This document shows, in pieces, positions 21,082 through 28,041 of a stretch of 28,041 nt of DNA; position 1 is the stretch's first letter; each line of letters starts with the position of its first letter. The notes beneath the pieces were generated by a model. That model did no database searches. It saw only the letters and a list, made by a program, of their open reading frames with translations, and had not been told where the DNA came from. The stretch lies in the NCBI GenBank assembly GCA_041655595.1, contig JBBAFB010000011.1:1-28041 (forward strand), written 5' to 3'. The translations under genes were made by a program, and so were the position numbers. The DNA is from JBBAFB01 sp041655595. GTDB lineage: Bacteria; Bacillota; DULZ01.

Positions 21082-22734
21082 TCAACCGTCTAATACTTTT
21101 GCAATCCGGGCCTCCAGTTCTACTAAAGAAAAAGGTTTTGTCAAGTAATCATCGGCTCCCAGTTGTAGGCCCTCTGCAATACTATCTTCTTCCTGCCTTT
21201 TGGAAAGAATTATAATTTTTGCGGTACAATTTGTAATGTTTCTTTTAATTTGCTTGCAAACCTCAAAGCCGTCAATATCGGGTAAAATAAGATCAAGTAT
21301 TACCACATCGGGGCAAAATTCCTCCGCCAACTTGATAGCTTTTCTGCCGTTTTCCGCGGTAACAATATTATAGCCGGCACGGGATAGCCTGTCCTTTAGC
21401 AAATCCAAAATTGCCGGTTCATCATCAACCAAGAGTAAGGTTTTCAGATATCCCTTAGCCAACATACCTTCGTCATAGACAACCACCCTATTGCGCCCAA
21501 GCTTCTTAGCCTGATACATTGCCGCATCTGCGTTGCAAACTAATTGCTCATCGGTTGTATCGCTACCTTCAACCTGGGCAATTCCCGCACTAAAGGTGGT
21601 CCTGATACCTATCTCACCAACTTTTATGAGCTCCTGGGCAAAACCTACTCTTAGCCTGTCTACAACAGCATAAGCCTTTAACTCCGGAGTATCAGGCAAC
21701 AGGATGACAAATTCCTCCCCCCCGTACCGATACAAGCTATCACACCTGCGAATATTTCCGGCCAAATAGCTGACTAACTTTTTTAAAACATAATCCCCGA
21801 CCTGGTGCCCGTATTTATCATTAACTGCCTTGTAATGATCTATATCTACAAATGCTATTGAAAAAACAATACCATTGCGCCTGAACCGATCCAATTCCTC
21901 TATAATGCGCAAATTAAAGTAATATCTGGAGTAGGCATCCGTCAATTCATCCTTTAAAAGCTTCTCCCTATAGCTACTGGACCTTCGCAGCACCGTTTCC
22001 ACCCTGGTTAAAACCTCATCAATTACGAAGGGTTTTGTTATATAGTCATCTGCCCCGGCCTTCATCCCCTTAATTTTATCATCAATACCGGTAACTGCGC
22101 TGAGAAAAATTACGTGCACATCGGCGTATTCGGGCTCCCCTTTAATATCAGCCAATAACTGATAGCCGTCTATTTCGGGCATCATAATATCCAACATAAT
22201 CACATCGGGCCTGATGATAGCGACAAGGTCAAAGGCTGTAGTGGAATCATCGCAAATATAAACATCATACCCTTCTATGGTCAGGGCATTTTCCAAAAGC
22301 TTCAGAATTGTAAGATCATCATCTACCAACAAAATTTTACCTTTATTGGATGGGTTTAAGTAATCCTTAGTTAAAAGATTATACATATCCACCGTTTTTG
22401 TTTTAGAAATACAGCCAAGCTTTTCTTTAATACCGGATAGCTCTTCCTGAATATCCTTAATAGTGGCCAAATCTAAATTCGGTTTTAACTCCAATATTTT
22501 TTTAAGCTCCAATTCCCACCTCCTGCCTATAATGGACAGGTGGTCTATACCCAAGGTAGAAGCCGTACCATTTATAGTATGAAAAAACTTTAAAATGGTT
22601 TGGGCATCCTCAAGACCACATTCCGTTCCGCATAAAATCAACATTCTCTCTATTTCCTCAATTTTAAAGCAAAGATCCTCATAAAAAGCTTTCTTCACCG
22701 TTTGCATCAAAGCATCAATCTGTTTCTTTTCCAT
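21082..22734 (-). CDS. HPt-REC-GGDEF-REC diguanylate cyclase
   Basis: A 550-residue cytoplasmic protein with four domains. (1) HPt-like domain ~1-110: FFHTINGTASTLG with candidate phospho-His52; the usual Lys three residues later is Asn. (2) Receiver ~132-250: acidic DDD at 138-140, phospho-Asp182 (MLDIMMP), Lys234. (3) GGDEF ~262-422: active site GGEEF (338-342) and an intact RxxD inhibitory site (Arg329-Asp332) five residues before it. (4) Second receiver ~432-550: Asp481 (ILDLILP), Lys533. It makes c-di-GMP from two GTP, presumably when phosphorylated, with product inhibition. The gene start overlaps the end of the hybrid kinase by 20 bp. It resembles PleD plus extra domains. Confidence 0.94.
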   Translation of the reverse strand: MEKKQIDALMQTVKKAFYEDLCFKIEEIERMLILCGTECGLEDAQTILKFFHTINGTASTLGIDHLSIIGRRWELELKKILELKPNLDLATIKDIQEELSGIKEKLGCISKTKTVDMYNLLTKDYLNPSNKGKILLVDDDLTILKLLENALTIEGYDVYICDDSTTAFDLVAIIRPDVIMLDIMMPEIDGYQLLADIKGEPEYADVHVIFLSAVTGIDDKIKGMKAGADDYITKPFVIDEVLTRVETVLRRSSSYREKLLKDELTDAYSRYYFNLRIIEELDRFRRNGIVFSIAFVDIDHYKAVNDKYGHQVGDYVLKKLVSYLAGNIRRCDSLYRYGGEEFVILLPDTPELKAYAVVDRLRVGFAQELIKVGEIGIRTTFSAGIAQVEGSDTTDEQLVCNADAAMYQAKKLGRNRVVVYDEGMLAKGYLKTLLLVDDEPAILDLLKDRLSRAGYNIVTAENGRKAIKLAEEFCPDVVILDLILPDIDGFEVCKQIKRNITNCTAKIIILSKRQEEDSIAEGLQLGADDYLTKPFSLVELEARIAKVLDG

Positions 22735-25480
22735 TTAAAAGACCTTCTTCCTCATTTAAGGTTATCATCAGCATATTACCGGAATGTTCGATGCTCCTTA
22801 CCTCAATCCCCTTATCTTTTAAGACCGCAAAAAGATACTCTATTAACTGTTCGTCACTATTAAGCACCATCTTGGCCTTTAACATTCCATTAAGGGCCTT
22901 TCTCACCACTTTAATCAACTGTTCGGATTCAAAGGGCTTTACCAAGTAGTCAGAAATATCGGCTTTAAAAATATCCTTTTTGTTTTCGTAAGCACTGGAT
23001 ATAATTATAGGTGTGTCCACCGTAGCCGGATTACCCTTTAACCTTTTAAGCACATCCCAGCCGTTTAGCTGCCCTTTCAAAAAGATATCCAGGATAAACA
23101 AGTTATAACCGTACTTGTTTGCTAATTGGATTGCCTCTTCGCCGTTATCAATGGAATGCATTTCCACATTTTCGTCCTTCAATATTTCCTTGATTAGTTT
23201 AACCATTGCCGCGTCATCTTCTACAATTAAAACTAATCCCTGATCCGTGGCATAGACATCAAAATCCTCTTTGACAGTTTCCACTTCCCTTGAACCGGAA
23301 TCAAGGGTAGGCAGTGAAAAATAAAAACTGCTACCCTGACCATATGTTGAAGTAAAACCGATCTCGCCTCCATGGGCCTCAATAATTTCCTTACTGATGG
23401 CTAAGCCCAGCCCGGTGCCGCCTATCCTTCTTCTCTCGTCATTATTAACCCTATAAAACTTAGAAAAAACCTTATCTCCCGCTTCTTTGGGAATCCCCAA
23501 ACCCTGATCCGTCACACTGACATGTGCCTTCTCATCTGCTACCGTCAAATCTATCTTTATATCCCCTCCGGCAGGGGAATACTTGATGGCATTGGAGAGG
23601 AAATTGGAGACAACCTGCAGTATTTTATCCCTATCACAAAAAACCCTTAAAGAATCATTGTTGTTCAGATTAAAAACAATTTTGTGCTTTCCGCTAATGT
23701 TGCCAAATATCCGGATTGCTTCCTGAATAATCTCGGCTAGGAGATTGTCTTCCTTTTCAAATTCCGCTTTACCGCTTTCCATCTTTTGAATATCAAGAAA
23801 ATCATTAATCAGGTTTGTCAACCTTTTTGACTCCGAGTTGATAATACTCAAAAATTCCTGGTGGCTTTCCTGAGGCAGCTCCCTGGTAAGCAGGAGCTCG
23901 GAAAAGCCCATAATGCTGCTCATAGGCGTTCTTAACTCATGACTGACAGTACTGATTAACTCCAGCTTTAATCTGTCTACCTCTTTTTGATGAGAGACAT
24001 CTCTTACCACCATAACCCTGCCAAAGACCTTTCCCCCCGCGCTGATACAAGGGTTGGAATATAGGCTTAAAAACCTTTTGATGGGGCTTAGCTGCTCCAA
24101 ATCAACGGCGTATCTGCTATTCATATCCTTAGTTAACTCAACCAGTTTCGAGAAAACCTCATCTTTACCTTCAATGCCCGTCAACATATTCCGAATAAAA
24201 AGCTCTGTTCCAAAACTAGTTTCATTTTTTAAATAAAAATTATCTTCCAAATAATCGTCCTGGTCGTAATCATAATAATTGAATAAATCCTTCCAGGCCT
24301 CATTGATAAAGGTTATTCTGCCGGCCAGATCAAACATGACCACTCCCCCGCCCAGGGAATCTACAATAGCTTGTAATGTCTCTCTTTGCTCCAAGTACTT
24401 TTCGTTTTCTTCCTCTAATTGGGCGTTTAGTTCCTCAATCACAGCGTTTTGCTCCTCCAGGGAATACTGCTGTTCGGTTAGTTGCAAATTGATGGCTTCC
24501 AATTCTTCATATGCAGTTAGCAGCTCCTTTTCGGCTTCCTTTCTCTCTGTTATATCTGCAAAGGTAACCACCGCACCAACGATTTTTCCATCTTGAATCT
24601 GAGGATGAGAATAGTAAGCGGCAGGGAATGCAGTTCCGTCGGCCCTCCAAAAAACTTCCCCTTCTATATGTACGTCTTCACCATGGCTAAAAGCTTTAAA
24701 TATATGGCAATCCTCCAGAGCAAGAGGGCTCCCGTCTTCTTTTTGATAATGGATCTGCCAATGCATATTTTTTCCTAAAAGCTCTTTTTCATCCGCATAC
24801 CCTAATATTTTCAAGCAACTGGCATTGCAAAAAGTACAGTTGCCATCGGTATCAAGGCCATAGATACCCTCTGCAGCGGAATCCAAAATTAAGTGCAAAT
24901 CCTCCTTAATACTTTGGATTTCCTTGTTTTGTTTCTGCTGTTTTTTAATGTTATTAAAAAACAGCAAGCTAATTGCTAACAGCAAAATAACAATGGCGAA
25001 AAGTATCCCAATAAGAGTTGCCTCTTTCTTTTCAAGTAGAACCCTGTTTGTAATATCATTAACAATTGCAACAAGCATTGTCCCTTTTTCACCTGTGTAA
25101 GGGTATGAATTTATTTCTACTGTTCTGATCTCATTATTGGCCAGCCTGTGCTCCAAAATAAAATTATGCCGATCTTGCTCCATTATCTCCCGGAAAACGG
25201 CTTCTACCTCCCCGACAGGTAAAGCGATTAAACTTTGGATTTTCATTGCTTCTAGTTGTTCAACCGTATAGCCGTAAAACCCTGCTGCTGCTTGATTAAC
25301 ATGCAGGATATTGCCTGTAAGCGGATCTACAACAAGCAAGATAGTTCCATGCTCCTCAAATATTTCATAACAATCAATACTTTCTGCATGCGCATATCCC
25401 GTTTGTGGAGCACTGGTTAAAAGAAAACCCAACAAAAATAGGCCGATAAAAATTTTTCCTGTTTTAATTGCTATCTTCAT
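22715..25480 (-). CDS. Hybrid sensor histidine kinase with three PAS domains and a receiver
   Basis: A 921-residue membrane kinase. The N-terminus has a signal/membrane segment (~7-28), then an extracytoplasmic PAS-like domain (~35-145, ending IVNDITNR), a membrane helix (~155-175), a second PAS (~192-313, TFADITERKEAEKE), a coiled coil (~316-370, glutamate-rich), a third PAS (~371-495), HisKA with phospho-His514 (VSHELRTPM), HATPase (N-box ~626-633, GLGIP, GGTGLGLAIS) and a receiver (~748-862, Asp798, Lys848). A ~50-residue tail, AKMVLNSDEQLIEYLF onward, resembles no domain I know. Start and upstream stop overlap as ATGA with the receiver gene. The signal is unknown; it likely feeds the adjacent receivers and diguanylate cyclase. 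Confidence 0.93.
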   Translation of the reverse strand: MKIAIKTGKIFIGLFLLGFLLTSAPQTGYAHAESIDCYEIFEEHGTILLVVDPLTGNILHVNQAAAGFYGYTVEQLEAMKIQSLIALPVGEVEAVFREIMEQDRHNFILEHRLANNEIRTVEINSYPYTGEKGTMLVAIVNDITNRVLLEKKEATLIGILFAIVILLLAISLLFFNNIKKQQKQNKEIQSIKEDLHLILDSAAEGIYGLDTDGNCTFCNASCLKILGYADEKELLGKNMHWQIHYQKEDGSPLALEDCHIFKAFSHGEDVHIEGEVFWRADGTAFPAAYYSHPQIQDGKIVGAVVTFADITERKEAEKELLTAYEELEAINLQLTEQQYSLEEQNAVIEELNAQLEEENEKYLEQRETLQAIVDSLGGGVVMFDLAGRITFINEAWKDLFNYYDYDQDDYLEDNFYLKNETSFGTELFIRNMLTGIEGKDEVFSKLVELTKDMNSRYAVDLEQLSPIKRFLSLYSNPCISAGGKVFGRVMVVRDVSHQKEVDRLKLELISTVSHELRTPMSSIMGFSELLLTRELPQESHQEFLSIINSESKRLTNLINDFLDIQKMESGKAEFEKEDNLLAEIIQEAIRIFGNISGKHKIVFNLNNNDSLRVFCDRDKILQVVSNFLSNAIKYSPAGGDIKIDLTVADEKAHVSVTDQGLGIPKEAGDKVFSKFYRVNNDERRRIGGTGLGLAISKEIIEAHGGEIGFTSTYGQGSSFYFSLPTLDSGSREVETVKEDFDVYATDQGLVLIVEDDAAMVKLIKEILKDENVEMHSIDNGEEAIQLANKYGYNLFILDIFLKGQLNGWDVLKRLKGNPATVDTPIIISSAYENKKDIFKADISDYLVKPFESEQLIKVVRKALNGMLKAKMVLNSDEQLIEYLFAVLKDKGIEVRSIEHSGNMLMITLNEEEGLLNGKETD

Positions 25481-25848
25481 TTATCATCACCTAAAATTTC
25501 CTCAACCTTTAACAACAACTCCATGGGACTGAAAGGTTTAGAAATATAATAATCTGCCAGAGCTAATTTGGCAGCCTCTTTATCTGCTTGTTGGCCCTTT
25601 GCCGTTAAAATTAAGACCTTAATCTGTTTTAAGCCGGGATCGGTTTTTATTTGCTTGCATACTTCATAGCCTGTTAAACCGGGCATCATTACATCCAGAA
25701 TGGCCAAATCTGGTTTTTCTCTCCCGGCCAACTCTAGGGCATCAAGCCCGTTATCCACTTCCAGTATGTTATAATTGCCAATTTTTAAAGTTTCCACTAT
25801 TAACATCTTTAGTGCCCTTTCATCATCTGCCACCAGTATTGTCCGCAA
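25477..25848 (-). CDS. Single-domain response regulator
   Basis: A 123-residue stand-alone receiver (CheY-like) with acidic pair DDE (8-10), phospho-Asp52 (ILDVMMPG), Thr82 (ILTAKGQ) and Lys104 (SKPF). It has no output domain, so it acts as a phosphate shuttle or by protein contact. Its stop overlaps the start of the hybrid kinase in ATGA. It is 24 bp from another receiver gene upstream. Confidence 0.93.
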   Translation of the reverse strand: MRTILVADDERALKMLIVETLKIGNYNILEVDNGLDALELAGREKPDLAILDVMMPGLTGYEVCKQIKTDPGLKQIKVLILTAKGQQADKEAAKLALADYYISKPFSPMELLLKVEEILGDDK

Positions 25849-25872
25849 CTTTTTATCCCTCCCCCCATATTT

Positions 25873-26265
25873 CTAAATTAATCCTAATCTTCTAATTACT
25901 TCAACTAACTTTTCTGTGTTAATGGGCTTGGCGGCATAGGCCTCACAACCGGTTTCAAAGGCATTAAGCACCCGCTCTTTTTCATTTAATGCTGTGGTCA
26001 TAATGATTTTGACACGGTCTGTCCCCTCAACACCCTTTTGCTTTTCGATATCCCGAATCATCTTAAGTGTTTTTTCTCCATCAAGATTGGGCATCATGAT
26101 ATCCAAACAAATCAGATCGTAGGGCTTACCCTCATCCCAAGCCATCATAAAGGCCTCCAATGCTTCCATGCCATCAACGGTGAGATCACATTCGCCATAG
26201 GCAGCCAAAAATTTTGAGAGAAACCTTCTGCTGGCTAAATCATCTTCTACAATTAAAATCCTCAT
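25873..26265 (-). CDS. Single-domain response regulator
   Basis: A 130-residue stand-alone receiver, with acidic EDD (7-9), phospho-Asp55 (CLDIMMPN), Thr in IMTTALNEKERVL and Lys113 (AAKPINTEKL). It is only distantly similar to the next receiver, so not a recent duplicate. AAAGGGGTTTTGGT precedes the start. It lies between the two hybrid kinases, suitable as a link between them. Confidence 0.93.
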   Translation of the reverse strand: MRILIVEDDLASRRFLSKFLAAYGECDLTVDGMEALEAFMMAWDEGKPYDLICLDIMMPNLDGEKTLKMIRDIEKQKGVEGTDRVKIIMTTALNEKERVLNAFETGCEAYAAKPINTEKLVEVIRRLGLI

Positions 26266-26285
26266 ACCAAAACCCCTTTCAAAAT

Positions 26286-28041
26286 TTAAAAATTATTAGC
26301 ATCAAGTTTGCTTTTAATTTTATCAAACTCTATGCTCACATAATCATAGTGCTTTGTTACCACGGCCAAATCTTCCCTTCTGGCAGCCAATTCCAGCTTA
26401 AATATAGCCGTTCTGATGCTACTGATATTTGCAGCCTGGGAAAGCTTTTTTATCTGGTGGGCGGCTTTCTCCAGCAACAGAAAATCCTCCTTTTCTAAGG
26501 CGGCCTTTAAAGCTGCCAGCTGAACTGCAATTTCTTCGATAGCTTTGTCAACATTCATTCGATAGGCCAGCAATAGGTCCTTTTGCTCCAGCTTTTCGGG
26601 TTCAATGTAAAATTCATTCTCCGTTAGGCTCCGAACCGCCCCGGCTGTTTTTATTTTCTGCTGATTTCTGTCAATTACCTCCAACAAGTCATTAATCTGA
26701 ATGGGCTTTGCCAAGTAATCATCCATACCGGCCGCAAGATATTTCTCCCTATCCCCTTTTAAGGCATAGGCTGTTAAAGCAATTATCGGGGTGTATTTGC
26801 CACTGCCTTGCTCCATTTTTCTTACCCTTTTAACCACCTCCAGGCCATCCATCGCCGGCATTTGAATATCCATTAAAGCCAAATCTATCCTGCCTTCGGA
26901 AATTATTTTGAAAGCATCGGCACCATTGCTTGCGGTTTCAACCTGATGTCCGGCTTCCTTCAGTATTCTGCCGGTAACCAGTTGGTTAATTTTATCATCC
27001 TCTGCCAACAATATTTTAAGGGGCTGCTCAACCTTAGGAATAGTATCCAGTTCCTCTTGTTCACTTTTGGGTACTAATAATTTTTGACCGGACCGGATTG
27101 TAAAGTAAAAATCGCTTCCCCTACCTTTTTCGCTGTTTACCCAAATTGATCCGCCCATCATTTCAACTAATTGTTTGGAAATGGCTAGACCAAGTCCCGT
27201 ACCCCCATATTTTCTAGTGATGGAGCTGTCTGCCTGATTAAAACTGCTAAAAATTCTTTTTAGTTCTTCCCCATCCATCCCCACCCCAGTATCGGATACT
27301 TGAAATTCCAGCTCCAAATACTCGGCGGTCGCAACCTTTAAATTGATTAAAAGCTTAATTTCGCCTGTTTCGGTAAATTTGACTGCATTTCCCAACAGAT
27401 TATTAATTATCTGCTCCAACCTGTTGGGATCTCCGTTAATATATAAGGGGATTTGGGGATCAATACCATATGACAGCTTAACCCCTTTTTGCCGGGCTTT
27501 GATTTGATGCAAGGTTGTAGTCTGCTCTATCAGTTTTTTAAAATCAAAACTAATATTCTCCAGGTTTAGCTTTTTGGCTTCTATCCTGGAAAAATCCAAG
27601 ATATCATTGATCAAGTTCAGTAAATTCGCAGCACAGTTTTTGGCAATAAACAGGTTTTCCCTTTGCTCTGTTGTGAGATCAGTCAACAAAGTTAAATCTA
27701 TCATGCCCAGCATGCCATTTAAAGGAGTGCGAATTTCGTGACTCATATTGGCCAAAAACTCACTTTTGGCAAAGTTGGCCGCCTCCGCATATTCCCTGGC
27801 TTTTTCCAACTCTTGTTGAACCCGTTTTCTTTCGGTAATATCCCTTTGAATACTTAACAGGGCTTTATCACTGCCAATTTCCGCACTTTGCAAGCTTACT
27901 TCGGCCGAAAAATTGGTGCCGTCTTTTCTTTTAGCTATTGCTTCATAATACACTCCCTCGGCACTGCTTTTAAAGGGCTGAGTCCTAACCGGTGATCTGC
28001 TGTCCGGATAGACCAGTTCAAAGATAGATTTCTTTAAAATT
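26286..28041 (-). CDS. Hybrid histidine kinase (PAS-HisKA-HATPase-REC-HPt), N-terminus outside window
   Basis: The open frame continues to the window edge without a stop; the visible 584 residues begin ILKKSIFELVYPDSRSP, inside a PAS domain that ends RDITERKRVQQE. A GTG at 27953 is not the true start. Numbered from that GTG, the order is: PAS end, HisKA His72 (NMSHEIRTPLNG), HATPase (N-box ~185-192, DTGVGM, GGTGLGLAIS), receiver with Asp362 (LMDIQMPAMDG) and Lys416, and a C-terminal HPt-like domain with candidate His499 (AAHQIKKLSQ; Lys502 kept, the usual Gly replaced by Lys). This is the BarA/ArcB type of complete phosphorelay in one chain. It is upstream in the operon of two receivers, a second hybrid kinase and a diguanylate cyclase. 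Confidence 0.92.
   Translation of the reverse strand, partial: ILKKSIFELVYPDSRSPVRTQPFKSSAEGVYYEAIAKRKDGTNFSAEVSLQSAEIGSDKALLSIQRDITERKRVQQELEKAREYAEAANFAKSEFLANMSHEIRTPLNGMLGMIDLTLLTDLTTEQRENLFIAKNCAANLLNLINDILDFSRIEAKKLNLENISFDFKKLIEQTTTLHQIKARQKGVKLSYGIDPQIPLYINGDPNRLEQIINNLLGNAVKFTETGEIKLLINLKVATAEYLELEFQVSDTGVGMDGEELKRIFSSFNQADSSITRKYGGTGLGLAISKQLVEMMGGSIWVNSEKGRGSDFYFTIRSGQKLLVPKSEQEELDTIPKVEQPLKILLAEDDKINQLVTGRILKEAGHQVETASNGADAFKIISEGRIDLALMDIQMPAMDGLEVVKRVRKMEQGSGKYTPIIALTAYALKGDREKYLAAGMDDYLAKPIQINDLLEVIDRNQQKIKTAGAVRSLTENEFYIEPEKLEQKDLLLAYRMNVDKAIEEIAVQLAALKAALEKEDFLLLEKAAHQIKKLSQAANISSIRTAIFKLELAARREDLAVVTKHYDYVSIEFDKIKSKLDANNF

Overview
The window reads as chromosome of a low-to-moderate GC, spore-forming, strictly anaerobic Firmicute, most likely a Clostridia member of the Peptococcaceae/Desulfotomaculum type. 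The genus is not determinable by eye. The clues are a short-form HisG with HisZ, a YerC-type regulator at the head of the his operon, a SAM-I riboswitch on metNIQ, the sporulation protein YtaF, a two-gene Fe-S assembly system (SufB-like plus SufC, the minimal 'SMS' type), AGGAGG-like ribosome binding sites, and 'HPERSEG'-type dispersed repeats. Almost everything lies on the minus strand. The exceptions are metNIQ and one small orphan gene.

Layout: 1-198 holds the start of ddl (minus). 304-7539 is a his operon (minus) in the order yerC-hisZ-hisG-hisD-hisB-[repeat block]-hisA-hisF-hisIE. hisC and hisH are absent. A 0.9-kb non-coding block sits where hisH normally lies. It is a repeat element bounded by 48-bp inverted repeats and holding 4.5 copies of a 136-bp unit, followed by an 11-bp minisatellite. 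7654-10898 (plus) is promoter, SAM-I riboswitch and attenuator, then metN, metI, a 70-residue duplicate of the MetQ leader and linker, a perfect 40-bp palindrome, metQ and a terminator. 11079-12593 is purH (minus) with a structured leader. Then come ytaF (minus), a small unknown gene (plus), the Fe-S pair smsC-smsB (minus), and hpt-guaA (minus), where GuaA has only the ATP-pyrophosphatase half. 17299-20991 carries an anchored protein of unknown function, a UroD-family protein and two EamA-type exporters. 21082-28041 is a signalling operon (minus): hybrid histidine kinase with C-terminal HPt, two single-domain receivers, a second hybrid kinase with three PAS domains, and an HPt-REC-GGDEF-REC diguanylate cyclase.

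How the parts work together: the his genes cover most of the route from ATP/PRPP to histidinol-P and histidine, with YerC as the likely local regulator. MetNIQ imports methionine under SAM control. PurH, Hpt and GuaA make and salvage purine nucleotides. SmsCB builds Fe-S clusters. The signalling operon could pass phosphate among kinases, receivers and HPt domains to set c-di-GMP.

Most worth a second look: (i) both glutamine amidotransferase systems here, IGP synthase and GMP synthase, lack a visible glutaminase, and the hisH slot is filled by a repeat element; (ii) a separately translated copy of the unusual MetQ linker under apparent protein-level constraint, separated from metQ by a perfect palindrome; (iii) a dyad upstream of yerC and alternative hairpins before purH; (iv) the compact five-gene phosphorelay/c-di-GMP operon.
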